NCBI GenBank assembly: GCA_007128865.1
Contig: SKWP01000279.1
Span: 1 to 13,666 of the forward strand
Direction of reading: 5' to 3'
DNA: 13,666 nt
Origin: Paracoccaceae bacterium
GTDB taxonomy: Bacteria > Pseudomonadota > Alphaproteobacteria > Rhodobacterales > Rhodobacteraceae
Part shown: positions 7,018 to 13,666 of the stretch, piece by piece
How the letters are laid out: each line of letters begins with the position of its first letter
Position numbering within the stretch: position 1 is the stretch's first letter
Position numbers and translations under genes: made by a program
Notes under the pieces: generated by a model
The model's database searches: none
What the model saw: the letters and a program-made list of their open reading frames with translations, nothing else
Told to the model about the DNA's origin: nothing

Positions 7018-7120
7018 GCGATGACTAGGGGATGTGCCGCAGCTTGGCGGTGCGGTCAATGAGGGTTGCGCCTGTCGCTGGTCCAACATTATGTGAGCCA
7101 CTGACAGGAAAGGAAATGCC
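7018..7120. promoter_or_regulatory. Divergent hrcA/rph promoter region with an imperfect inverted repeat
   Basis: The gap between hrcA and rph must contain start signals for both. On the plus strand a weak promoter candidate is TTGCGC (7066-7071) with CATTAT (7087-7092) or TTATGT (7089-7094), at 15 or 17 bp. On the minus strand TTGACC (7054-7059) resembles a -35 but has no good -10. An imperfect inverted repeat pairs 7071-7081 (CCTGTCGCTGG) with 7098-7108 (CCACTGACAGG) at 9 of 11 positions around a 16-nt centre and covers the plus-strand candidate. It could be an operator or an RNA hairpin reaching the rph ribosome-binding site (AGGAAAGGAA, 7106-7115). No CIRCE element and no convincing RpoH-type promoter were found. 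Confidence 0.35.
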
Positions 7121-7837
7121 ATGCGTCCCTCAGGCAGGAAAGCCAATGCGCTTCGTCCGGTAACGATCGAGCCGGGCGTGCTGCGCCATGCGGAAGGCTC
7201 CTGCCTCATTCGCATGGGCGGAACGGAGATTCTGTGCAGTGCGAGCCTTGAAGAGCGTACACCACCATTTCTGCGCAACACCGGGCTCGGCTGGGTGACA
7301 GCTGAATACGGCATGTTGCCGCGTGCGACGAATACGCGAAACCGGCGTGAGGCCGTGGCCGGCCGGCAGGGTGGAAGAACAGTGGAAATTCAAAGACTTA
7401 TAGGGAGATCGCTGCGTGCTGCGGTGGATCGCTCGGCATTGGGTGAGCGTCAGATCATCATCGATTGCGATGTGTTGCAGGCCGATGGCGGCACACGGTG
7501 TGCAGCAATCACTGGCGGTTGGGTGGCGCTTCGGCTGGCGACTCGAAAGCTTCTTGAGTCGGGCTTGCTGTCATCCGACCCAATCAGCGATCATGTTGCC
7601 GCTGTCAGTTGCGGGATGTTTGGCGGCGTGGAAATCCTTGATCTCGATTACCAGGAGGACTCCGAGGCGTGCGTGGATGGGAATTTCATCATGACGGGTC
7701 GTGGTGCGCTCGTGGAAATCCAGATGTCTGCGGAGGGCAGTGTCTTCAGCAAGGAACAGCTTCAGCGGCTTCTCGTGCTGGCGGAAGATGGCATCAGCCA
7801 GATCGTTGAGCTTCAGAGGCATGCATGCGGCACTTGA
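7121..7837 (+). CDS. rph: Ribonuclease PH
   Basis: RNase PH is a phosphate-dependent 3'-to-5' exoribonuclease that trims tRNA precursors and other structured RNAs, releasing nucleoside diphosphates; it forms a hexameric ring. The 238 residues match family length. Diagnostic stretches are the N-terminal start [14 protein letters not shown], the [14 protein letters not shown] segment, the [16 protein letters not shown] motif that contributes to the phosphate and RNA site, and [19 protein letters not shown]. The ATG at 7121 has AAGGAA 5 nt upstream. The last 13 bp overlap rdgB, a typical coupled arrangement. The terminal portion, with an unremarkable RHACGT tail, shows no sign of the frameshift known in E. 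coli K-12 rph. Confidence 0.97.
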   Translation: MRPSGRKANALRPVTIEPGVLRHAEGSCLIRMGGTEILCSASLEERTPPFLRNTGLGWVTAEYGMLPRATNTRNRREAVAGRQGGRTVEIQRLIGRSLRAAVDRSALGERQIIIDCDVLQADGGTRCAAITGGWVALRLATRKLLESGLLSSDPISDHVAAVSCGMFGGVEILDLDYQEDSEACVDGNFIMTGRGALVEIQMSAEGSVFSKEQLQRLLVLAEDGISQIVELQRHACGT

Positions 7838-8433
7838 GCGGTACCAGACTTGTTCTCGCCACCCACAACGCTGGCAAGCTCTCAGAGATTGGCGAGTTGT
7901 TGGCACCTTTTCAGGTTGAGTGTGTCGGCGCCGGTGAATTGGGCCTTGCGGTTCCTGAAGAGACGGAAGACAGCTTTGAGGGAAATGCGTTGATCAAGGC
8001 GCGGTATGCCATGAGCAAAAGCGGGCTGCCCGCGATGGCCGATGACTCCGGGCTTGAGATCGACGCGTTGGGCGGTAAGCCCGGGGTTCACAGTGCGGAC
8101 TGGGCCGAGTTCAGTTCGGGCCGTGACTTCGGGAAGGCTATGCATCGGGTCCATGGCGAATTGTTGCTTTCGGGAAAGGAGCGCCCGTGGCTTGCGAGGT
8201 TTCACTGTGTGTTGGCAATCGTCTGGCCAGACGGGTTCGAGACGACGTTTCACGGCCTGTGTGAGGGGCAGATTGTCTGGCCAATGCGCGGGCTTCGCGG
8301 CCATGGGTATGATCCGATTTTCCTTCCGGCGGGAATGGATAAAACCTTCGGTGAACTTGATGGTGTTGTGAAAAATCGTATCAGCCATCGCTTTGCTGCT
8401 TTTGAGCGGCTGAAGAGGGTTTGTTTCACGTGA
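7825..8433 (+). CDS. rdgB: dITP/XTP pyrophosphatase (RdgB/HAM1 family)
   Basis: The enzyme hydrolyses dITP, XTP and related non-canonical purine triphosphates to monophosphates, keeping deaminated bases out of DNA and RNA. The 202-residue product begins with the substrate-binding ATHNAGK motif (12-18) and contains [23 protein letters not shown] with its metal-binding acidic residues, [10 protein letters not shown] and a C-terminal SHR. The start ATG at 7825 lies inside the end of rph (13-bp overlap) and has AGAGG at 7815-7819. The 3' end is unusual: the last codons, Cys-Phe-Thr and the TGA, are part of a parS palindrome (8422-8437), and the stop overlaps the hemW GTG start as GTGA. The extreme C-terminus is therefore dictated by a DNA site and need not be conserved as protein. 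Confidence 0.96.
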   Translation: MRHLSGTRLVLATHNAGKLSEIGELLAPFQVECVGAGELGLAVPEETEDSFEGNALIKARYAMSKSGLPAMADDSGLEIDALGGKPGVHSADWAEFSSGRDFGKAMHRVHGELLLSGKERPWLARFHCVLAIVWPDGFETTFHGLCEGQIVWPMRGLRGHGYDPIFLPAGMDKTFGELDGVVKNRISHRFAAFERLKRVCFT

Positions 8434-8437
8434 AACA
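8422..8437. other. parS: parS centromere site 1 (ParB loading site)
   Basis: TGTTTCACGTGAAACA is a perfect 16-bp palindrome that agrees with the parS consensus recognised by chromosomal ParB. It spans the rdgB/hemW junction: the rdgB stop TGA is 8431-8433 and the preferred hemW start GTG is 8430-8432, beginning exactly at the palindrome centre. A second perfect site lies in rsmG. ParB, encoded about 1.2 kb away, would load here as a CTP-dependent clamp. Confidence 0.95.
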
Positions 8438-9617
8438 GCTGGGCGTGGCATCCGCAGTTGATGCATCCGTCACCACGGTCGGCGGCTTTGGAATCTACAT
8501 TCACTGGCCATTCTGTACAACCAAATGCCCCTACTGTGACTTCAATTCGCACGTCGCTGAAGCATGGGATCCCGCCAACTGGGTAGACGCATATACCCAA
8601 CAAATCAAACACTTTGCCGAGGTTCTTCCTGGCCGGACATTGGACAGCATCTTTATCGGAGGCGGGACTCCAAGCCTGATGCCTGTAGCACTGGTCGAAG
8701 GCATCCTGGATACGGTGATGGCTTGCTGGAGTACTGCTCCGGAACTGGAGGTGACACTGGAAGCCAATCCTGGCTCGTCCGACCTGGCACGGTTTCAGGG
8801 ATATCGGCGCGCTGGTGTGAACCGCATTTCTCTTGGCGTGCAGGCCTTGGATGACGGCGACCTTCGCAGGCTCGGTCGCACACACAGCGCTTTCGACGCC
8901 TTGCGTGCTGTGGACATGGCCATTGCTACATTTCCGCACGTCAACACGGACCTGATCTATGGCCGTCAGTTTCAATCTGTATCGGCGTGGGAAGCCGAGC
9001 TACGTAGGGTTCTGTCACTCAAGGTCGAACACCTGTCGCTCTACCAGTTGACCATTGAACCCGAAACCGTCTTTGCGAAACGGCTGGAAAAGGGGCATTT
9101 GCCCGGATTGCCGGAGGAACAGGCATCACTCGACCTCCTTGAAGTCACCAGGCAACTCTGCCGCGATGCCGGGCTTGCGAACTATGAGGTATCCAATTGG
9201 GCGGCCCCGGGTCGAGAAAGTCGCCACAATCTCGTTTACTGGCAGTCAGGCGATTACGCAGCCGTCGGACCCGGCGCACATGGGAGGATGACGATCCAAG
9301 GCTCAAGATATGTCGTCGAAAACACCCGCCAGCCGGGATCCTGGCTTGACGGAATCAGAAACCGGAAAACCTTTTCGCAAACCATGAAGAAACTCTCGTT
9401 AGCAGATTGGGCCGCGGAATACCTGATGATGGGAATGCGGTTGACGAAGGGCATAAGTCTGCAAAGGTACCGTGCACTGGCGGGTCGAGACATAGATCAG
9501 GTACAGATCCTTCAGTTGCAGCGGCTTGGCCTGATTGTTCGTTCCGGTGACAACATCAGAACCACGGAACACGGCAGACTCCTGTTGAACAGGGTAATCC
9601 TTGATCTCTTGCCCTGA
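8430..9617 (+). CDS. hemW: HemW-like radical SAM protein (haem chaperone, HemN relative)
   Basis: The 395-residue product has the radical SAM cluster motif CTTKCPYC with Cys29, Cys33 and Cys36, preceded by YIHWPF, followed by IGGGTPS and LSLYQLTIEPET, and by HNLVYW (266-271), the haem-binding motif that distinguishes HemW from coproporphyrinogen dehydrogenase HemN. HemW-type proteins bind haem and are thought to deliver it to respiratory enzymes; many are mislabelled as HemN, and a HemN-like activity is not excluded by sequence alone. The GTG at 8430 is chosen because GAGGG (8415-8419) precedes it at a workable distance and it overlaps the rdgB stop as GTGA; a TTG at 8421 is too close to that site. 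The start codon lies inside parS site 1. The stop lies inside an inverted repeat shared with parB. Confidence 0.94.
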   Translation: MKQLGVASAVDASVTTVGGFGIYIHWPFCTTKCPYCDFNSHVAEAWDPANWVDAYTQQIKHFAEVLPGRTLDSIFIGGGTPSLMPVALVEGILDTVMACWSTAPELEVTLEANPGSSDLARFQGYRRAGVNRISLGVQALDDGDLRRLGRTHSAFDALRAVDMAIATFPHVNTDLIYGRQFQSVSAWEAELRRVLSLKVEHLSLYQLTIEPETVFAKRLEKGHLPGLPEEQASLDLLEVTRQLCRDAGLANYEVSNWAAPGRESRHNLVYWQSGDYAAVGPGAHGRMTIQGSRYVVENTRQPGSWLDGIRNRKTFSQTMKKLSLADWAAEYLMMGMRLTKGISLQRYRALAGRDIDQVQILQLQRLGLIVRSGDNIRTTEHGRLLLNRVILDLLP

Positions 9618-9649
9618 ATAGAAAAGCTGGCTCCACCCATCTATTCAGG
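9613..9649. terminator. Candidate bidirectional terminator spanning the hemW and parB stop codons
   Basis: A perfect 10-bp inverted repeat, CCTGAATAGA at 9613-9622 and TCTATTCAGG at 9640-9649, encloses a 17-nt loop. The hemW TGA (9615-9617) lies in the left arm and the parB TGA (9645-9647, minus strand) at the equivalent place in the right arm, so the last bases of both genes are identical. It is the only hairpin between two convergent genes, which suggests two-way termination. The stem is not very GC-rich and no clear U-tract follows in either direction, so it is a weak classical terminator. Confidence 0.6.
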
Positions 9650-10550
9650 ATTCGTGGTTATGGCTGCCCGAAAGCTGGCGGCAGAGTGCATCAAGCTGCA
9701 TCACGTCCCGATATCTGATTCTCATGCTTCCGCCACCGCTTTCCGCGTCATGCTCAATGGAAACCCGCATTCCGAGAGTTGCGGACAGATCGCTTTCGAG
9801 AGTGAGCGTATCTGCATCCTTGGCCTTGCCGGGCGCACGATCCGAAACACGCGCCTGTCTTTGCCTCCGTGCAAGGTTTTCGGTGTCACGCACCGACATT
9901 CCAGCTGCCAGGACCGACTGTGCAAGTGCACTCGGATCGGCCGCAGTGATCAGAGCACGCGCATGTCCGGCGGTCAACCTGCCGTCCCTCAGGTACTGCT
10001 GAACCTCTTCAGGAAGTGAAAGCAATCTCAGGATATTCGCAATGTGACTTCTGCTCTTTCCGAGGCCCTGAGACAATCTCTCTTGTGTGTGTCCGAATTT
10101 GTCCAACAATTGCCGATACGCTTCAGCCTCTTCCAGCACATTCAGGTCGGATCGTTGAACGTTTTCAATGATCGCAATTTCAAGGACAGCCTGATCATCC
10201 AACTCTCGCAGCAACACAGGGACTTGATGGACCTGCGCAATCTGGGCGGCCCGCCAGCGCCGTTCTCCTGCGACGATCTGGTATTCTCCTTCCCCACCAC
10301 TCGGCTCCTGTCTTACGATAAGTGGCTGGATAATTCCCTTGGATTTGATCGAAGCCGCAAGCTCTTCCAGTTCATGCGGCGGAAACCGGCGCCTTGGCTG
10401 TTCGGGATTTGGGTGAAGTTTATCAAGTGCGACGAAAAGTTGGCTCTGCCCGCCCTTCGCGTTGGACTCCTGCGAATCGGCCTCTCGCAAATCCCCCATT
10501 AGCGCTGCCAGCCCTCGACCAAGGCCTCGGCGTTCACCTGGTTCCGTCAA
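9645..10550 (-). CDS. parB: ParB, chromosome-partitioning CTPase and parS-binding clamp
   Basis: ParB binds parS, uses CTP to close into a sliding clamp and builds the centromere complex moved by ParA. The 301 residues include the N-terminal RRGLGRGLAALM segment that contacts ParA (8-18), the CTP-binding motifs GERRWRA (95-101) and ENVQRSDLN (129-137), a helix-turn-helix at about 155-177, and a variable linker leading to a C-terminal dimerisation region (about 250-298). The start is TTG at 10550, overlapping the parA stop as TTGA, with AAGGAG (10559-10564) 8 nt upstream; no in-frame ATG occurs until residue 18, inside the ParA-contact segment. The weak start may keep ParB low relative to ParA. 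Two parS sites within a few kb fit a chromosomal system near the origin. It ends facing hemW. Confidence 0.97.
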   Translation of the reverse strand: MTEPGERRGLGRGLAALMGDLREADSQESNAKGGQSQLFVALDKLHPNPEQPRRRFPPHELEELAASIKSKGIIQPLIVRQEPSGGEGEYQIVAGERRWRAAQIAQVHQVPVLLRELDDQAVLEIAIIENVQRSDLNVLEEAEAYRQLLDKFGHTQERLSQGLGKSRSHIANILRLLSLPEEVQQYLRDGRLTAGHARALITAADPSALAQSVLAAGMSVRDTENLARRQRQARVSDRAPGKAKDADTLTLESDLSATLGMRVSIEHDAESGGGSMRIRYRDVMQLDALCRQLSGSHNHES

Positions 10551-11398
10551 TTTCCGTTCTCCTTCACCGAGTATCCGAGCCGCGTCATGATTTCGTTCGC
10601 CAGCGAACGATAGGCTTGGGCCCCTCTTGATTGAGTATCATACCGAAGTACCGGCACGCCAAAGGAGGGTGCCTCGCTCACCCGGACATTTCGTGGCACG
10701 ATGGTGCGGAACACGAGATCTCCCAGATTCGCACGAGCATCTGCCTCAACCTGTTGGGCCAGATTATTTCTGGCATCATGCATCGTTAGCAATACCCCCT
10801 CAATCCGCAGTTCCGGGTTTGCCTTCGTGCGTATTTGCCTGATCGTCATCATCAGTTGCGAAAGGCCTTCCAGGGCAAAGAATTCGCTTTGCAGCGGCAG
10901 AAGGACCGAATCGGCAGCAACCATGGCATTGACCGTCAGAAGATTAAGAGACGGGGGACAATCAAGGATAACAAAGTCAAATTTCCTCGCTGCGGACAGG
11001 CTTTCGCTAAAGGCCTTCCTTAGCCGGCCGCTCCGGTCCGGTTGGCGCGACAATTCCAGATCGATCGATGCGAGATCAGAACTCGACGGGATCAGCCACA
11101 AACCTTCGACCGCAGTTGGAATCATTGCATCATGCAGACTTCGGTGACCCATCAATACGTCATAAATAGTCCACTTCCGTTCCGAAGGCTGGACGCCCAG
11201 TCCGGTGGATGCGTTCCCTTGCGGATCAAGGTCAGCAATGAGCACGGTGCGGCCCTGCTCCGCCAACGCAGCGGCAAGATTTATCGCAGTGGTCGTCTTT
11301 CCGACCCCACCCTTCTGATTGGCGATCGCAACGATGCGGGGCCCGGACCTGCTGGTTACATCGGCCTCCGCAAGAGTACTACCATCCGCTTCAGGCAC
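10547..11398 (-). CDS. parA: ParA, chromosome-partitioning ATPase (Soj-like)
   Basis: ParA is a deviant Walker ATPase that binds DNA non-specifically as an ATP dimer and moves ParB-parS complexes. From GTG 11398 the product is 283 residues. It has the deviant Walker A motif KGGVGKT (29-35, signature lysine Lys29), DPQGNAS (58-64), the Walker B-type DCPPS (146-150) and a conserved EFFALEGLSQL stretch. There is no N-terminal helix-turn-helix, so it is the short chromosomal type rather than the plasmid Ia type. The GTG at 11398 is preferred because it overlaps the rsmG stop by 8 bp (GTGCCTGA) and has AGGA 9 nt upstream (11408-11411); a longer frame to 11539 would run antisense-free but through rsmG codons and is not supported. 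About 20 residues precede the first beta strand. parB follows with a 4-bp overlap. Confidence 0.97.
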   Translation of the reverse strand: MPEADGSTLAEADVTSRSGPRIVAIANQKGGVGKTTTAINLAAALAEQGRTVLIADLDPQGNASTGLGVQPSERKWTIYDVLMGHRSLHDAMIPTAVEGLWLIPSSSDLASIDLELSRQPDRSGRLRKAFSESLSAARKFDFVILDCPPSLNLLTVNAMVAADSVLLPLQSEFFALEGLSQLMMTIRQIRTKANPELRIEGVLLTMHDARNNLAQQVEADARANLGDLVFRTIVPRNVRVSEAPSFGVPVLRYDTQSRGAQAYRSLANEIMTRLGYSVKENGN

Positions 11399-12020
11399 GC
11401 CGGATATTCCTGATTTCCAGCACTGCAGAACCGGGTGAAGTCCAACTCCCGTGCGGGTTGAGATCGAACAAGAATGCTTGCCGTGCGGCCGCAACTTCCT
11501 CAGCCCAACTCCTTCCCTTGAGAAAAAGCGCAACGCCATTGCTGGCGAGTTGCGCCAAAGAATAGGTCAACAGCTTTGTCAGCGGTGCCACTGCACGTGC
11601 CGTAATGACATCGGCACGATCCTCCGGCAAATTCTCGACACGACGGGAAATGACATCGGCCTCCAGCGTAAAGGCCCGAACCGCCGAGCGCAGAAACTCC
11701 GCCTTTCGCCGATCTGCCTCCACGAGCTTTGTGAACGTTGGCCGACCTTCATGCTTCAGACAGATTGACAGCACGACACCAGGAAATCCGCCACCGCTCC
11801 CGATATCCATATGCCTTCTTGCGTCAACCGGGAAGAACCGGAAGAGTTGAATGGAATCTTGTACGTGTCTATGCCATATCTCATTGCTATCAGCTTTCGA
11901 AACAAGATTCAGACGCCGGTTCCACAGGTCGAGATGCGACACGAACCGCGCCAGCTCTGCCAATGTTTCACGTGAAACATCGCCCCCCACCGAAGCAATC
12001 TGCGACTCCTCGTCCTTCAT
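11391..12020 (-). CDS. rsmG: 16S rRNA m7G527 methyltransferase
   Basis: RsmG (GidB) methylates N7 of G527 in 16S rRNA using S-adenosylmethionine; loss gives low-level streptomycin resistance in several bacteria. The 209-residue product has [11 protein letters not shown] (32-42), IWHRHVQDS (48-56), the SAM-binding motif [11 protein letters not shown] (71-81), and later TARAVAPL and LKG, all typical. The ATG at 12020 overlaps the mnmG stop (ATGA), and the stop overlaps parA, so the gene sits inside one translationally coupled chain. Residues 14-19 (Asp-Val-Ser-Arg-Glu-Thr) are encoded by a perfect parS palindrome at 11963-11980, so the local protein sequence reflects the DNA site as well as the enzyme. 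Confidence 0.96.
   Translation of the reverse strand: MKDEESQIASVGGDVSRETLAELARFVSHLDLWNRRLNLVSKADSNEIWHRHVQDSIQLFRFFPVDARRHMDIGSGGGFPGVVLSICLKHEGRPTFTKLVEADRRKAEFLRSAVRAFTLEADVISRRVENLPEDRADVITARAVAPLTKLLTYSLAQLASNGVALFLKGRSWAEEVAAARQAFLFDLNPHGSWTSPGSAVLEIRNIRRA
11963..11980. other. parS: parS centromere site 2, inside rsmG
   Basis: ATGTTTCACGTGAAACAT is a perfect 18-bp palindrome containing the same 16-bp parS core (11964-11979) as the site at 8422-8437. It lies in codons 14-19 of rsmG, about 0.6 kb upstream of the parA start. The two sites flank parBA and are 3542 bp apart. Confidence 0.95.
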
Positions 12021-13666
12021 GAAGCCTTCCGCGCCTCCCCTCGGCGCAGCCCGCCCAGGATCACAGCCGCAGCTACCGGGGTCATGCCCTCAATTCTCAT
12101 CGCCTCCGCCATACTTCCAGGGCGCAACCTCGACAGTTTCTCCCGGAGTTCAGCCGAAAGGCTCGCCAATCCGTCAAAGTCAAACCCCGGGGGGATCCTG
12201 AGTGCCTCATCCCTCTTCATCGCGTCCACCGCATCTTTCTGACGATCAAGGTAGGGGCGATAAATCGATTCCCGCGCCAGCTGGGCCAGGACCCAAGGCT
12301 CGAGCTCACCCGCCTCCGGCATCGCCTCAAGCAGAGTGCCAACATTTCCTGCGGAAATTGCAAGAATGGCAAACCCATCCCGCTTCTGGCCGTCGTCCCT
12401 CCCAAGCAACCCAAGCTTCTGCAAACGCCCCGAAGGAACCTTCATCCCGCCCAGGATCATCCTCGCCCCCTCAAGCTTGACCCGTTTCGCATCAAAAGCT
12501 TCCCGACGTTCACGCGAAACGCAGCCCATCTCCACCCCCTTTGGAGTCAGGCGCTGATCCGCGTTGTCGGCCCGCAAGGAGAGGCGAAACTCCGCACGGG
12601 AAGTAAACATCCTGTAGGGCTCAGAAACTCCTCGGCACACAAGATCATCCACAAGAACGCCGATGTAGCAATCGGAGCGCGAAAAAACCAGCGCCTCCCG
12701 TTCAAGCACATGATTAAGCGCGTTCATACCCGCAACGACACCCTGCGCTGCAGCCTCCTCGTAACCCGTCGTCCCGTTGATTTGCCCGGCCAGAAACAGC
12801 CCCGGCAATTCCCGCACCGAAAGACTGCGCGTCAACGACCGAGGGTCGATATAATCATACTCGATGGCGTAGCCCGGTTGGCGAATCGCCACATTCTCCA
12901 GTCCACGAATTGTGCTCAGGTATTCCTGCTGGACATCCACAGGCAAGGAAGTGGACAGACCGTTGGGATAGACGGTATCATCATCGAGGCCTTCAGGCTC
13001 AAGAAATACCTGATGCGATTCCTTGTCAGCAAATCGGCTGATCTTGTCCTCGATCGACGGGCAATACCGAGGCCCGACGCCCTCTATCCCCCCACCATAC
13101 ATCGCCGAACGATCCAGGTTCTTCCGCACCACCTCATGCGTTCGCGCGTTCGTATGGGTGATGGCACATGACACCTGTTCACAGGATACCGACTTGCTCC
13201 GAAACGACAGAAACACCGGTTCCTCGTCACCTGGTTGCTTCTCCAGTGCCTCCCAATCGATCGTTCTGCCATCGAGCCTCGGTGGCGTCCCGGTCTTGAG
13301 CCGCCCCAGCGGCAAACCCAGCCCCTCAAGTCTCAGGGCAAGCTGCACCGCCGATTTCTCACCCGACCGGCCACCCTCACTGCGATTCGTCCCGACATGG
13401 ATCACGCCCCTCAGGAACGTACCCGTTGTCAGTACAACCGCTTCGCCAGGCACCACGCTGCCATCTGCAAGCACGACACCACAGACCCGACCCTTCATGA
13501 CCCGTAGATCCGTCACCTCTCCCTCGATGACGTTCAGGCGTTCCTGCCCAAGAACAGCCCTCTGCACCGCATCCAGATACCTCCTCCGATCGGCCTGCAC
13601 ACGCGGCCCCTGCACAGCCGGGCCCTTGCTGCGATTGAGAAGACGAAACTGGATGCCCGACCAGTC
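12017..13666 (-). CDS. mnmG: tRNA uridine-5-carboxymethylaminomethyl modification enzyme MnmG (partial, N-terminus outside window)
   Basis: MnmG (GidA), with MnmE, installs the cmnm5 group on the wobble uridine of certain tRNAs using FAD and methylene-tetrahydrofolate. The frame is open to the right edge, giving 549 residues; family members are about 620-630, so roughly 75 N-terminal residues, including the first FAD-binding loop, are missing. The visible part begins inside [19 protein letters not shown] and contains [33 protein letters not shown] (its Cys, codon 13061-13063, corresponds to the conserved E. coli Cys277), [19 protein letters not shown] and [10 protein letters not shown]. The GTG at 13615 is internal, not the start. 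The C-terminal helical domain that binds MnmE is complete. The gene leads into rsmG by an ATGA overlap; mnmE is usually upstream in relatives but is not in view. Confidence 0.97.
   Translation of the reverse strand, partial: DWSGIQFRLLNRSKGPAVQGPRVQADRRRYLDAVQRAVLGQERLNVIEGEVTDLRVMKGRVCGVVLADGSVVPGEAVVLTTGTFLRGVIHVGTNRSEGGRSGEKSAVQLALRLEGLGLPLGRLKTGTPPRLDGRTIDWEALEKQPGDEEPVFLSFRSKSVSCEQVSCAITHTNARTHEVVRKNLDRSAMYGGGIEGVGPRYCPSIEDKISRFADKESHQVFLEPEGLDDDTVYPNGLSTSLPVDVQQEYLSTIRGLENVAIRQPGYAIEYDYIDPRSLTRSLSVRELPGLFLAGQINGTTGYEEAAAQGVVAGMNALNHVLEREALVFSRSDCYIGVLVDDLVCRGVSEPYRMFTSRAEFRLSLRADNADQRLTPKGVEMGCVSRERREAFDAKRVKLEGARMILGGMKVPSGRLQKLGLLGRDDGQKRDGFAILAISAGNVGTLLEAMPEAGELEPWVLAQLARESIYRPYLDRQKDAVDAMKRDEALRIPPGFDFDGLASLSAELREKLSRLRPGSMAEAMRIEGMTPVAAAVILGGLRRGEARKAS

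Noticed and set aside
8421..8429. TTG at 8421 as the hemW start
   Set aside because: It lies only 1 nt after the GAGGG ribosome-binding sequence and adds just three residues; GTG 8430 has better spacing and gives the usual GTGA overlap with rdgB.
5314..9617. A hidden defence, toxin-antitoxin or mobile system in this window
   Set aside because: Every coding stretch belongs to a recognisable core family, there are no transposase, integrase, attachment-site or CRISPR-type repeats, and gaps are all under about 135 bp.
11399..11539. N-terminal extension of parA to 11539
   Set aside because: It would overlap rsmG by about 150 bp, and the added residues resemble nothing in ParA; the GTG at 11398 with AGGA upstream gives normal length.
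12506..12521. Third parS-like sequence in mnmG (ACGTTCACGCGAAACG)
   Set aside because: It matches the palindrome at only 11 of 16 positions and breaks the central CACGTG; it encodes a Val-Ser-Arg-Glu stretch of MnmG and is most simply coincidence.

Overview
This is a GC-rich stretch of chromosome from an alphaproteobacterium, most likely of the Rhodobacterales (Rhodobacteraceae/Paracoccaceae). That placement rests on the mnmG-rsmG-parA-parB block, the rph-rdgB-hemW and hrcA-grpE blocks beside it, a ycjX-ycjF pair, an lpd gene preceded by a small MAPEG protein, and two perfect parS palindromes. It was made by reading proteins and gene order, not by database search. The mnmG-rsmG-parAB block usually lies close to the chromosome origin. 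No phage, IS, CRISPR, rRNA or tRNA feature was seen.

Layout. (1) 2-2134, plus strand: the end of an unrecognised gene, a MAPEG membrane protein, two back-to-back hairpins, then dihydrolipoamide dehydrogenase (lpd). (2) 2159-2752, minus strand: a five-helix membrane protein of unknown function, convergent with lpd. (3) 2885-5313, plus strand: ycjX and ycjF, joined by an ATGA overlap. (4) 5310-7006, minus strand: hrcA then grpE, the heat-shock repressor and the DnaK nucleotide-exchange factor; the grpE stop codon interlocks with the ycjF stop codon in a single CTAG. (5) 7121-9617, plus strand: rph, rdgB and hemW, tightly overlapped. (6) 9645-13666, minus strand: mnmG (5' end beyond the window), rsmG, parA and parB, every junction overlapping.

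How it works together. ParA and ParB form the chromosome segregation machine, and two copies of its centromere site parS are present. One lies across the rdgB stop and hemW start codons (8422-8437), the other inside the start of rsmG (11963-11980); they flank parBA about 3.5 kb apart. Both are embedded in protein-coding sequence. hemW and parB converge on a perfect 10-bp inverted repeat that contains both stop codons and probably serves as a two-way terminator. rph, rdgB and hemW supply RNA 3'-end trimming, nucleotide-pool cleaning and a radical-SAM haem protein; mnmG and rsmG modify tRNA and 16S rRNA.

Most of the window is well-conserved housekeeping DNA, and I found no convincing undescribed system. 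The points most worth a second look are the parS/start-codon overlap, the stop-codon hairpin, the unknown membrane protein, the tandem hairpins before lpd, and the absence of a CIRCE operator before hrcA.
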